Assembly (NCBI GenBank): GCA_016712635.1
Contig: JADJQS010000010.1
Location: forward strand, 1-64,000
Reading direction: 5' to 3'
Source of the DNA: Gammaproteobacteria bacterium
Lineage (GTDB): Bacteria; Pseudomonadota; Gammaproteobacteria; SZUA-140
Length of the DNA stretch: 64,000 nt
The notes below the pieces were generated by a model. It made no database searches, had not been told where the DNA came from, and saw only the letters and a list, made by a program, of their open reading frames with translations. Positions 40,857 to 48,503 of this stretch are shown here, one piece after another (position 1 is the first letter of the stretch; each line of letters starts with the position of its first letter). The translations under genes were made by a program, and so were the position numbers.

Positions 40857-41959
40857 GCGCCGTCGCGGCCCGGGGTAAACGCCGGGACGGCGCGGAGGAT
40901 TTCAGCGCCGCGCTGCTGACATGGTTCGATGCGCACGGGCGCAAGGACCTGCCCTGGCAGCGTGACACCACACCCTACCGGGTTTGGGTTTCCGAGATCA
41001 TGCTGCAGCAGACCCAGGTTGCGACCGTGATCCCCTACTATCAACGCTTCATGCAGCGCTTCGCCGGCGTCGGCGCGCTCGCCGCGGCCACCCTGGACGA
41101 GGTGCTGCACCTGTGGTCGGGTCTCGGCTACTACGCGCGCGCGCGCAACCTGCACCGCGCCGCGGGCATCGTCTGCATCGAGCATGGCGGCGAGTTCCCC
41201 GCCGACATGGAACGGATGCAGGCGTTGCCCGGCATCGGGCGTTCCACCGCCGGCGCGATCCTCGCGCTCGCGCGCGGGCAGCGCCACCCGATCCTCGACG
41301 GCAACGTCAAGCGCGTGCTTGCGCGTTATCACGCCATCGAAGGCTGGCCGGGGCAACCCGCGGTGGAAAAACGCCTGTGGGAGCGGGCCGAGGCCCACAC
41401 GCCGCGGGACCGCGTCGGCGCCTACACCCAGGCGATCATGGACCTCGGCGCCACGCTGTGCACGCGCGGCGCGCCGGACTGCGCGCGCTGCCCGCTCGCG
41501 GCGGGATGCCGGGCGCGGCAGACGGGACGGACGAGGGACTACCCTGCTGCGCGGCCGCGGCTGCAAAAGCCCGAACGCGAGAGCACGATGCTCGTGCTGA
41601 GGAACGCCGCCGGCGAGGTCCTGCTCGAACGCCGCCCGCCCGCCGGCATCTGGGGCGGCCTGTGGAGCCTGCCCGAGGCGCCGCCGGAGGCGCGCGGCGA
41701 CGCGGACATCCGGCGCTGGTGCGCCGATGCCTTGCGCTGCCGCATCGATGCGCTGACCGAGCTTCCCGGCCTGCGGCACGCCTTCAGCCATTTCAACCTG
41801 ACGATCCGTCCGCTGCAGGCGCGCGTGCTGCGCCAGGACGCGGCCGTCATGGAGGGGGCGGGATACGTCTGGTACAATGGCCGCTCGCATGCGCGTGGCC
41901 TCGCGGCGCCGATCCGGCGCCTGCTCACCGCGCTCGCGCAGGAAACAGGAGAACCTTGA
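40853..41959 (+). CDS. mutY: A/G-specific adenine glycosylase
   Basis: A 368-residue enzyme removing adenine opposite 8-oxoguanine. The catalytic Glu is in VSEIMLQQTQVATVIPYY, the helix-hairpin-helix in LPGIGRSTAGAILALA, and the 4Fe-4S loop has the exact Cx6Cx2Cx5C spacing (CTRGAPDCARCPLAAGC). A NUDIX-like C-terminal domain (about 235-365) recognises 8-oxoG. It overlaps the asmA-like gene by 4 nt and its TGA overlaps the yggX ATG. Confidence 0.96.
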   Translation: MSAVAARGKRRDGAEDFSAALLTWFDAHGRKDLPWQRDTTPYRVWVSEIMLQQTQVATVIPYYQRFMQRFAGVGALAAATLDEVLHLWSGLGYYARARNLHRAAGIVCIEHGGEFPADMERMQALPGIGRSTAGAILALARGQRHPILDGNVKRVLARYHAIEGWPGQPAVEKRLWERAEAHTPRDRVGAYTQAIMDLGATLCTRGAPDCARCPLAAGCRARQTGRTRDYPAARPRLQKPERESTMLVLRNAAGEVLLERRPPAGIWGGLWSLPEAPPEARGDADIRRWCADALRCRIDALTELPGLRHAFSHFNLTIRPLQARVLRQDAAVMEGAGYVWYNGRSHARGLAAPIRRLLTALAQETGEP

Positions 41960-42240
41960 TGACCCGCATGGTGCACTGCGTGAAGCTGGACAAGGAGGCG
42001 GAAGGCCTGGGCTACCTGGTCTACCCGGGCGCACTCGGGAAACGCATCTTCGACAACGTCTCCAAGGAGGCGTGGCAGATGTGGCTCAAGCACCAGACCA
42101 TCCTCATCAACGAAAACCGCCTCTCCCCGATCGAGCCGCGCGCGCGCCAGTTCCTCGAAAAGGAGATGGAGAAGTTCTTCTTCGGCGAAGGCTCCGAGCT
42201 GCCGGAGGCGTTCGTGGATCCCGGGAAAGGCGCGAAGTAG
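41959..42240 (+). CDS. yggX: Oxidative damage protection / Fe-S trafficking protein
   Basis: A 93-residue protein starting MTRMVHCVKLDKEAEGL, whose single Cys7 and PGALGKRIFDNVSKEAW are hallmarks of YggX, which protects or helps repair Fe-S clusters. The ATG at 41959 shares a base with the mutY stop (TGATG), with AGGAGAA upstream. Mutual placement with mutY, itself an Fe-S protein, is conserved. Confidence 0.95.
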   Translation: MTRMVHCVKLDKEAEGLGYLVYPGALGKRIFDNVSKEAWQMWLKHQTILINENRLSPIEPRARQFLEKEMEKFFFGEGSELPEAFVDPGKGAK

Positions 42241-42319
42241 CCGCGGATCCCGGGCGGCGGGCCGGGCCGCCATCGCTGTTACTTCGCAACCCCTGGCTGC
42301 GGGTCCGCCCGCCAGTCGC

Positions 42320-43306
42320 TCACCGTTCGCCGCCGTCCATCGCGCAGCGGAACCCCACGTCGGTGCTGACCATGCCGGGCTCCGCATGTGCGCGGCGCGC
42401 GCTGCGGAAGAAGACGCTCAGGGCGTAATGCCCGAGGCCCGCCCCGCCCCCGCGCACCACGCGGTGTTTCTCGCCGAAGTCCGCATCCTGCGCGTCTGAA
42501 CCCGGATAGGGCCGGTACCAGTCCCCCACCCACTCCGAGACATTGCCGCCGAGGTCGTATACGCCATACAGCGAGACGTCCTGCGGATAGGAACCGACGG
42601 CGGCGAGAATCTCGTCGCCCTCGCCCTGGTCGCCCGAGTTGGCCACACCATGCCGCCAGTCGTCGCCCCAGGGATACTCACGGCCCTCCGGTCCGCGCGC
42701 AGCCTTCTCCCATTCGGCCTCGCCCGGCAGGCGTTTGCCGCGCCAGCGGCAGTAGGCGTCGGCATCGAACCAGCTCACCGCCGTCACCGGCAGGCGGTCG
42801 CGCCCGCGCTGGATGCCGAGCAGCAAGGCCAGCAGCTCCTCCCTGTCCAGTGCGGAGGTGTCGACCTCGAGCTTGAAATAATCGCGCGCGATCCAGCGCA
42901 GGTTGTCCACGTGGGCGGTCTCGAGCTTGCGGTCGGCGACGTTGTAGGCGCCCTGGACCCACTCCGCCGGCTCCGCGCGGCCGGTCTGCAGCACGAAGGC
43001 CTTGTAGTCGGCGTTGCTGACCTCGGTCGCGTCGAGATAGAAGCCGGGAAGCTCCGTGCGGCGCCGCGGATGCTCGTTCACGAACAGCGGCACGGTGAAG
43101 CCGTAGCGCTCCTGCAGCCCCTCCTCGTCGGTCTTGTCGCTGCCCATGATGAACGGTCCGCCCGGGATGAACACCATACCCGCCCCGGCGGCCGGGGCGG
43201 CGTCTTCCGGCGGCCCGCCGCAGGCCGCGCACAACGCGGCCGCCAGCAGCACGCCTCCCCACCGGCCGCTGTCGCCGCAATGCCTATCGCGATGTCCAGG
43301 CTTCAT
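42320..43306 (-). CDS. FGE/SUMF1-like lipoprotein
   Basis: A 328-residue protein with a lipoprotein signal (VLLAAALCAAC) and a formylglycine-generating-enzyme fold: MVFIPGGPFIMGS at the start, LPVTAVSWFDADAYCRWRGK, LPGEAEWEKAARG and NVSEWVGDW. The segment after VVRGGG lacks the two active-site cysteines of genuine FGE, so it is unlikely to activate sulfatases; such proteins often serve as structural or binding domains. The ATG at 43306 was chosen to give a normal lipoprotein leader; 43360 is an upstream alternative. It is convergent with yggX. Confidence 0.82.
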   Translation of the reverse strand: MKPGHRDRHCGDSGRWGGVLLAAALCAACGGPPEDAAPAAGAGMVFIPGGPFIMGSDKTDEEGLQERYGFTVPLFVNEHPRRRTELPGFYLDATEVSNADYKAFVLQTGRAEPAEWVQGAYNVADRKLETAHVDNLRWIARDYFKLEVDTSALDREELLALLLGIQRGRDRLPVTAVSWFDADAYCRWRGKRLPGEAEWEKAARGPEGREYPWGDDWRHGVANSGDQGEGDEILAAVGSYPQDVSLYGVYDLGGNVSEWVGDWYRPYPGSDAQDADFGEKHRVVRGGGAGLGHYALSVFFRSARRAHAEPGMVSTDVGFRCAMDGGER

Positions 43307-43477
43307 GAAAACAGGCGCTTCAACAAGGAGTTTGGCGCAGAATACCACGGCCTCGCGCAATCGTAAGCCGTCGTCCGGCTTGACGCGATACCCGTCAGGC
43401 GGGTCTAATACGCGTGCCGCGGAACGTCCGCGGCGCGATCATCCGGTTGCTGGATCAACCTCCGCGTTCCCCCCGAT

Positions 43478-43553
43478 GGCCAGGTAGCTCAGTTGGTAGA
43501 GCAGGGGACTGAAAATCCCCGTGTCGGCGGTTCAATTCCGTCCCTGGCCACCA
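43478..43553 (+). tRNA. tRNA-Phe (anticodon GAA)
   Basis: A 76-nt cloverleaf: acceptor GGCCAGG pairs with CCTGGCC, D-arm GCTCAGTTGGTAGAGC, anticodon stem GGGGA/TCCCC around CTGAAAA (anticodon GAA), T-loop TTCAATT, and CCA encoded at 43551-43553. A perfect hairpin (GCCGCGG at 43416-43422 with CCGCGGC at 43428-43434) lies upstream. Its last 34 nt before the CCA recur at 43671. Confidence 0.96.
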
Positions 43554-43629
43554 ATTTCATCGATCATTGCAACCGCCGCTGCACCTTCGGGGCGGGGATT
43601 CCCGGCCCGCGCGCGGCGCGCGGGCGTTC

Positions 43630-43653
43630 GACGGCGCTGACGGCTGCGCCGTC
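43630..43653. terminator. GC-rich hairpin after tRNA-Phe
   Basis: GACGGCGC (43630-43637) pairs with GCGCCGTC (43646-43653) around an 8-nt loop. It lies between the tRNA and its duplicated 3' half. There is no T-run, so an intrinsic terminator role is uncertain. Confidence 0.4.
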
Positions 43654-43670
43654 ACCACGCGCCGCCTCAC

Positions 43671-43704
43671 CCCCGTGTCGGCGGTTCAATTCCGTCCCTG
43701 GCCA
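43671..43704 (+). repeat. Exact 34-bp copy of the tRNA-Phe 3' half (att-like)
   Basis: The sequence from CCCCGTGTCGG through CCTGGCCA is identical to 43517-43550 of tRNA-Phe, 154 bp away in the same orientation. It lacks the 5' half and the CCA, so it is not a tRNA gene. Direct repeats of a tRNA 3' end are the usual trace of integrase-mediated insertion. No integrase is nearby and only about 120 bp lie between the copies. Confidence 0.85.
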
Positions 43705-43833
43705 GCATTCAATCCTGCGTCACGCACGACGCGGAAACGCTTACTCCGACCCGCAGGCCAAGGCTTGAACGTTTCCACGCTAAGGCCTTGAAACACGATC
43801 ATTATGCAAGGCGGGATGGATAAACTTTTGTGC

Positions 43834-43839
43834 TATACT
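43834..43839 (+). promoter_or_regulatory. Extended -10 promoter element of the large surface-protein gene
   Basis: TGCTATACT (43831-43839) is an extended -10 motif. No good -35 is present, which is usual for this promoter type. It lies 19 nt before the ATG at 43859. Confidence 0.45.
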
Positions 43840-43858
43840 CGGCCATAAAATCAGGACC

Positions 43859-46800
43859 ATGGCGCAGCGCTCAGGCCCGGGCGCGCCGTCCCAGCGGGTA
43901 GAATTGATGCGATCCTGCAAAAATACAGGGATATATACCCATACATGTGCGCGCCTCCTGTTGTCGGCGGCGCTGGCGATCCCGCTGCAAACCCACGCCT
44001 TCGTCTATATCGTTGACAGCGCGGCCGATCTCGTCGATGCCGACACCAGCGACGGGATCTGCGCGACCGCCTCCGGCACCTGTACCCTGCGCGCCGCGAT
44101 CCAGCAGGCCAATGCCTGGGCCGGAACCGACTCGGTCGTCCTTCCGGCCGGCACCTATACCCTCAGCATCGGCGGCGCTGGCGAGAATGCCGCCGCCAGC
44201 GGCGACCTCGATGTCACCGACGGGCTGATCCTCAACGGCAGTGGCGCCGTGTCGTCGGTCATCGACGGCGGCGGCATCGACCGCGCGGTGGACATCGCGA
44301 ACGGTGTCGCCGTGCAGGTCAGCGGCGTGACGATCCGGAACGGCTTCGTCAACGGCAGCGGCGGCGGCATCTACAACCTCGGCACGCTATCCCTCAGCGA
44401 CAGCGCCGTCACCGGCAACACCAGCGCATTGCCGGCCGGCACCGCCGGCGGCGGCATCTACCACTTCTCCAGCGGCGAGGCGGCGGTCAGCCTGAGCCTC
44501 GACCGGGTTACCGTCAGCAACAACAGTGCGGACAATTCCTCGCTGAGCGGCGCCTCCAGCATCAACGGCGGCGGCATCGCGATCGTCGGCGGCGCGGTCA
44601 CCATCAATGAGAGCCTCGTCACCGGCAACATCGCAACCACGGGCACCGTCGGCAACACCGGTAACAACGTCGGAAGCGGCGGCGGCATTTACATCAACAA
44701 CGGCAACGTGGCTGTCACCGACAGCACCATCAGCGGCAACACCGCCGACTGGAACGCGGGCGGCATCTACAACTTCGGCGCCGTGACCGTCACCGGCAGC
44801 ACCATCAGCGGCAACACCGCCTTCCAGGGCGGCGGCGTCTATACCGACGGCAACCCGGCACGCCTGCTGACGCTGGTCAACAGCACGGTAAGCGGCAACG
44901 TCACCACCCACCCGAGTTTCTCCACACTCGGCGGCGGCCTGTTCATCAGCAAGCCGACCGTCATCCAGGGCAGCACCATCACTGAGAACGAGGCAGGCGA
45001 CGGCGCCGGCCTCCACCTCGACCTGACCGGCCAGACCTCGCTCAACCAGGGCAGCGTCACGCTCACCCATGCCATCATCGCCGGCCAGACCGCAGGGCCG
45101 GACTGCGACAACGCGGCTGCGATCACGTCGAACGGCAACAACCTCGCCGGCGATGCCAGCTGCGGTCTCGCCGGCGGCGGCGACCTCAACGGCACGGCTG
45201 CCGGCCTGGGCGCCTTGTTGGCTACGAACGGTGGCCCCACTGCGTCCCACCTGCCGCAGACCGGCAGCGCGGTGATCGACAACGGCAGCAACGCGACCTG
45301 CACGGCCGAGGACCAGCGCAGCTTCCCGCGTCCGGCCGACGGCAACGGCAACAGCAACGCGATCTGCGATATCGGTGCCGTCGAGGTCACGCCGGGGACG
45401 AACGCCGATCTCGCGGTGCGCCTGAGCGATGCGCCCGATCCGGCCGTGGTCGGCGGCGCGCTGGCATACACCGCCACCGTCACCAACCAGGGGCCCGCCC
45501 CCGCGACCGGCGCCAGCATGATACTGACCTTGCCCGCCACGGTCAGCTTCCAGTCCGCCTCTGCCGGCTGCGCGCCTGGCGGTGCGACCGTCACCTGCAA
45601 CATCGGCGCCCTGGCCGCAGGCGCCGCTGCGGTCCGCACCGTCACGGTCACACCGAACACCGTCGGGACCATCACCGCGAGCGCGGCCGCCGCGGCGGCG
45701 GAGGCCGACCCCAACACGGCCAACAACACCGGCATTGAGACCGACACCGAGGTCTACCAGCCGACCGACGTCACCATCACCACCACGGCCTCGACAACCG
45801 GCACGATCATTCTGGCCAGCGGCGCTGAAGCCAGCGGCGGCAACATCAATGAGTGTGTTCCGAATACCTCATGCGACACCGTGCTCGCGGGCGAGCCGTT
45901 CACCTATACGCTGACCATCGGTAACAGCACGGCGACCGCGCGCAACGTCCGCATCAGCGACACTCTCCCGGACGGCGTCGATCCGGTCTCCCTGACCGCC
46001 TCCACCGGAACCTGCTCCGCCGCGGGCCAGATTTTCACCTGCGCGCTCGGCGATCTCGGCACGGGCTCCGCCGTCGCGACCATAGACATCATCGTGAATC
46101 CGACGGAAAAGGGCGTCATCGTCAACCGCGCGGTCGCCAACTTCGACGGCGCCTTCCTGACCGCGCCGGGTTCGGGCGAATTCACCCTCAACGTCGACAC
46201 GCGCGCCGATCTCGCGGTGGACATCGTCGACACCGACGATCCGGTCGCCCAGGGCGCCGACCTCGGCTTCATCATCACGGTCAACAACGGCGGCCCCTCG
46301 GACGCCACCGACATTGAACTCGCGGTGACGCTGCCGGCCAGCTACACCTACAACTCGACCTCCTCGCCCGACGGCTGGAGCTGCACACCGACGGGCGTGA
46401 CCGTCGAGTGCTCCCTGGCGACGCTGGCATCGGACACCCTGTCGACGCTCACGGTGTTCGTGACGCCGACGGCCACCGGCACGCTGGACACCGGCGTCGC
46501 GGTCACCGGAGCCGACACCGACAACGATCCCAGCAACAACTCGGTGACTGAAAGCACCACGATCGGACCCGCCGTTGTGGTCACGACGGATCTCTCCGTC
46601 GTGCTGAGCACCGATCCCGCACCACCGGGGACAGTGGCGGCGGGAGACAATCTCACCTACATCGCCCGCGTGACCAACAACGGGACGGTCACCGCCCAGA
46701 ATGTCACGCTCACCCAGGTGCTCCCGTCCGGCGTCGCCTTCGTTTCGGCCACCAACGGCTGCAGCGAATCCGGCGGCATCGTGCAGTGCGCGCTGGGAAC

Positions 46801-47299
46801 CATCGCGGGCGGCACCTCCGCCAGCGGAAACGTGGTCGTGCGTCCGGCGGCGGAAGGCACCCTTAGCTCTACGGTCACCGTGCTCAGCGGAACGGTGCAG
46901 GATCCCGATACCTCGAATAACACGGATACCGAAACAACCACCGTGAGCGCCGCCTCGGACGGCAACGGCGGCGGCCTGCGCAAGGGCTCCGGCTGCTTCA
47001 TCGCCACCGCCGCCTACGGCAGCTACCTCGATCCGCACGTCATGGAGCTGCGCCGGTTCCGCGACGATGTGCTGCTCGCGACGGAGCCGGGCCGGACCCT
47101 CGTCGAACTCTACTACCGCGTCTCGCCGCCGGTCGCCGACCTGATCAGCCGGCACGATGCCCTGCGCGCCGTAACCCGCTGGGCGCTGACCCCGGTGGTC
47201 TACGGAGTCGCCTATCCACTCCCCTCCGCCGCGCTCGGCATGTTGCTGGTGGTGGGACTGCTGAGACACCGACAAAAATTCGTGAGGGGTGAGGCGTAA
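43859..47299 (+). CDS. CSLREA / beta-helix / DUF11 surface protein with CFI-box C-terminus
   Basis: A 1146-residue modular exported protein. After the leader (about 17-45 if read from MRSCKN), a CSLREA-type segment (YIVDSAADLVDAD, then TCTLRAAIQQANAW) opens a right-handed beta-helix with repeats such as GGGIYN and STISGNT to about residue 500. Four or so DUF11 repeats follow (e.g. ADLAVRLSDAPDPAVVGG, DLSVVLSTDPAPPGTVAAGD), then CFIATAAYGSYLDP near residue 1042 and a final hydrophobic helix (CFI-box C-terminus), probably a sorting signal. An adhesin or surface-layer-like role is inferred. ATG 43907 is an alternative start. The last codons come from a repeated element. Confidence 0.88.
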   Translation: MAQRSGPGAPSQRVELMRSCKNTGIYTHTCARLLLSAALAIPLQTHAFVYIVDSAADLVDADTSDGICATASGTCTLRAAIQQANAWAGTDSVVLPAGTYTLSIGGAGENAAASGDLDVTDGLILNGSGAVSSVIDGGGIDRAVDIANGVAVQVSGVTIRNGFVNGSGGGIYNLGTLSLSDSAVTGNTSALPAGTAGGGIYHFSSGEAAVSLSLDRVTVSNNSADNSSLSGASSINGGGIAIVGGAVTINESLVTGNIATTGTVGNTGNNVGSGGGIYINNGNVAVTDSTISGNTADWNAGGIYNFGAVTVTGSTISGNTAFQGGGVYTDGNPARLLTLVNSTVSGNVTTHPSFSTLGGGLFISKPTVIQGSTITENEAGDGAGLHLDLTGQTSLNQGSVTLTHAIIAGQTAGPDCDNAAAITSNGNNLAGDASCGLAGGGDLNGTAAGLGALLATNGGPTASHLPQTGSAVIDNGSNATCTAEDQRSFPRPADGNGNSNAICDIGAVEVTPGTNADLAVRLSDAPDPAVVGGALAYTATVTNQGPAPATGASMILTLPATVSFQSASAGCAPGGATVTCNIGALAAGAAAVRTVTVTPNTVGTITASAAAAAAEADPNTANNTGIETDTEVYQPTDVTITTTASTTGTIILASGAEASGGNINECVPNTSCDTVLAGEPFTYTLTIGNSTATARNVRISDTLPDGVDPVSLTASTGTCSAAGQIFTCALGDLGTGSAVATIDIIVNPTEKGVIVNRAVANFDGAFLTAPGSGEFTLNVDTRADLAVDIVDTDDPVAQGADLGFIITVNNGGPSDATDIELAVTLPASYTYNSTSSPDGWSCTPTGVTVECSLATLASDTLSTLTVFVTPTATGTLDTGVAVTGADTDNDPSNNSVTESTTIGPAVVVTTDLSVVLSTDPAPPGTVAAGDNLTYIARVTNNGTVTAQNVTLTQVLPSGVAFVSATNGCSESGGIVQCALGTIAGGTSASGNVVVRPAAEGTLSSTVTVLSGTVQDPDTSNNTDTETTTVSAASDGNGGGLRKGSGCFIATAAYGSYLDPHVMELRRFRDDVLLATEPGRTLVELYYRVSPPVADLISRHDALRAVTRWALTPVVYGVAYPLPSAALGMLLVVGLLRHRQKFVRGEA

Positions 47300-47314
47300 G
47301 GAGTGAGGCGAAAA
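47282..47314 (+). repeat. Copy of the GTGAGGCGTGAGG-type intergenic element
   Basis: A 33-nt stretch matching 30 of 33 positions of 35130-35162, ending in the same GAGTGAGGCGAAAA. It contains the stop codon of the preceding surface-protein gene. A degenerate inverted arm (TCACGCCTGACGCCGCACCCC) follows about 15 nt later, giving the same hairpin plan as at serB/trmB. Confidence 0.75.
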
Positions 47315-47356
47315 CCCTTTACAATCTTTCACGCCTGACGCCGCACCCCCCTATTC

Positions 47357-47959
47357 ATGCCAAGCTGGGACGACCGCTACACCGCCTCCCGCAATCTCTT
47401 CGGCGACGAGCCCAGCCCACTGCTGCTCGAATTCCGTCCTCACCTCTCTCCCGCCATGACGGCCCTCGCCATCGGCGACGGGGAGGGGCGTAACGGGGTC
47501 TGGCTCGCGCAACAGGGACTCGACGTGCTCGCGATCGACCTGTCAGCCGTCGCGCTCGAACGCGCCCGGCGTCGCGCGCGCACCGCCGGCGTCCCGCTGT
47601 GCACCCTCCGGACCGACATCCTCGCATGGGAATGGCCGGAGGCGGCCTTCGATCTCGTCACCCTGATCTTCGTCCATCTCCCCTCCGCGCAGAAACGGCT
47701 GCTGCACCAGGCGATCCGGCGCGCGCTGAAACCCGGCGGTCTGTTCATGCTCGAGGCCTTCCATCGCGACCAGATCCATTGCGGAAGCGGCGGCCCGGCG
47801 GATCCCGATCTCATGTATACGCTCGATGAGATCGTCGCGGACTTTGCCGGTTTCGAAACACTGAAATGCGCCCGGGTCGAAACCGGGGTGATGCTCGACG
47901 GGGAGCCCCGCGGCGAGGGCGTCGCCGTGCATTTCGTCGCGCGCAGGCCACCGGGCTGA
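47357..47959 (+). CDS. Class I SAM-dependent methyltransferase (TehB-like)
   Basis: A 200-residue methyltransferase. The SAM motif is ALAIGDGEGRNGVWLAQQGL, with VLAIDLSAVALERA as the acidic second motif and YTLDEIVADF later. It is typical of the TehB/tellurite-resistance-like group, whose members methylate small molecules (tellurite, selenite, thiols). Neighbours give no pathway, although the next operon appears to be thiol/sulfide related. It begins 43 nt after the repeat element. Confidence 0.85.
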   Translation: MPSWDDRYTASRNLFGDEPSPLLLEFRPHLSPAMTALAIGDGEGRNGVWLAQQGLDVLAIDLSAVALERARRRARTAGVPLCTLRTDILAWEWPEAAFDLVTLIFVHLPSAQKRLLHQAIRRALKPGGLFMLEAFHRDQIHCGSGGPADPDLMYTLDEIVADFAGFETLKCARVETGVMLDGEPRGEGVAVHFVARRPPG

Positions 47960-47983
47960 TGCGGAACAGCCGTACGGCGAATG

Positions 47984-48178
47984 CTTATATTAGGAATACC
48001 CCTTTGCCTGCCCCGGCGCAGACTCCGTAATCCGCGCCCATCGCGCCTCTCCGCCTGGAATAATCCCAATAAATATCTGTACGTTATAACTCTCCGGCGC
48101 AAACATGCCCGGAGGCTTGCGCCCGGCAGGGTAATAAAAGTAATATTCGTACATTCTAATATTCGAGATATCTAATAT
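47984..48178. promoter_or_regulatory. AT-rich candidate operator region of the ArsR-family operon
   Basis: In an otherwise GC-rich context this stretch holds the direct repeat TAATATTCG at 48141-48149 and 48157-48165, CTAATAT again at 48172-48178 next to the start codon, and the inverse ATATTAG at the left end (about 47987-47993). TTGCGC plus an 18-nt spacer and TAATAT (48141) could be the promoter. BigR/YgaV-type regulators bind AT-rich sites over their own promoters, so autoregulation is plausible. Confidence 0.45.
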
Positions 48179-48503
48179 GACTGACTTTCCTGCACACCAG
48201 CTGGATTCCGCGGTCGAGGGGCTGCGGGTCATCGCGCACCCGGTCCGACTCATGGTGCTCTGCCAGCTGGCCGACGGCGTCAAAAACGTCAGGGAACTCC
48301 AGGAGGGTACCGGCGCCACGCAATCCAACCTGTCGCAGCATCTCTCCAAGCTGCGACTGCTCGGACTGGTGAGCTGCGAACGGCGCAGCCAGCACATCTA
48401 TTACAGACTTGCCGATCCGGGATTCATGCGCATCATCGAAGCCCTGAAAGGCGTTTATTGCGGCACATCCGCCGACCGGTCAGAGGAGGACCCGACACCG
48501 TGA
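48177..48503 (+). CDS. ArsR-family repressor, BigR/SqrR/YgaV-like persulfide sensor
   Basis: A 108-residue winged-helix regulator. The recognition region is GATQSNLSQHLSKLRLLGLV. Cys29 (RLMVLCQ) and Cys95 (KGVYCG) are 66 residues apart, the same spacing as the redox pair of SqrR (C41/C107) and BigR (C42/C108), and VYC near the C-terminus matches E. coli YgaV. These proteins derepress sulfide-detoxification genes when the cysteines form a tetrasulfide bridge. A third Cys (67) follows the recognition helix. It overlaps the RND adaptor gene (GTGA), so it likely represses its own operon. The metal-binding ArsR motif ELCVCDL is absent. Confidence 0.85.
   Translation: MTDFPAHQLDSAVEGLRVIAHPVRLMVLCQLADGVKNVRELQEGTGATQSNLSQHLSKLRLLGLVSCERRSQHIYYRLADPGFMRIIEALKGVYCGTSADRSEEDPTP

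Noticed and set aside
43554..43670. Integrase or cargo gene between the duplicated tRNA ends
   Set aside because: Only about 120 bp of GC-rich sequence with hairpins and no open frame of note.
43671..43704. Second tRNA-Phe gene
   Set aside because: Only the 3' half is present, without acceptor 5' strand, D-arm or anticodon.
44300..44900. CRISPR-like or satellite repeat from recurring GGCGGCGGCATCTAC and ACCATCAGCGGCAAC units
   Set aside because: The units are in frame and encode beta-helix turns of the surface protein; spacing and sequence vary as expected for protein repeats.
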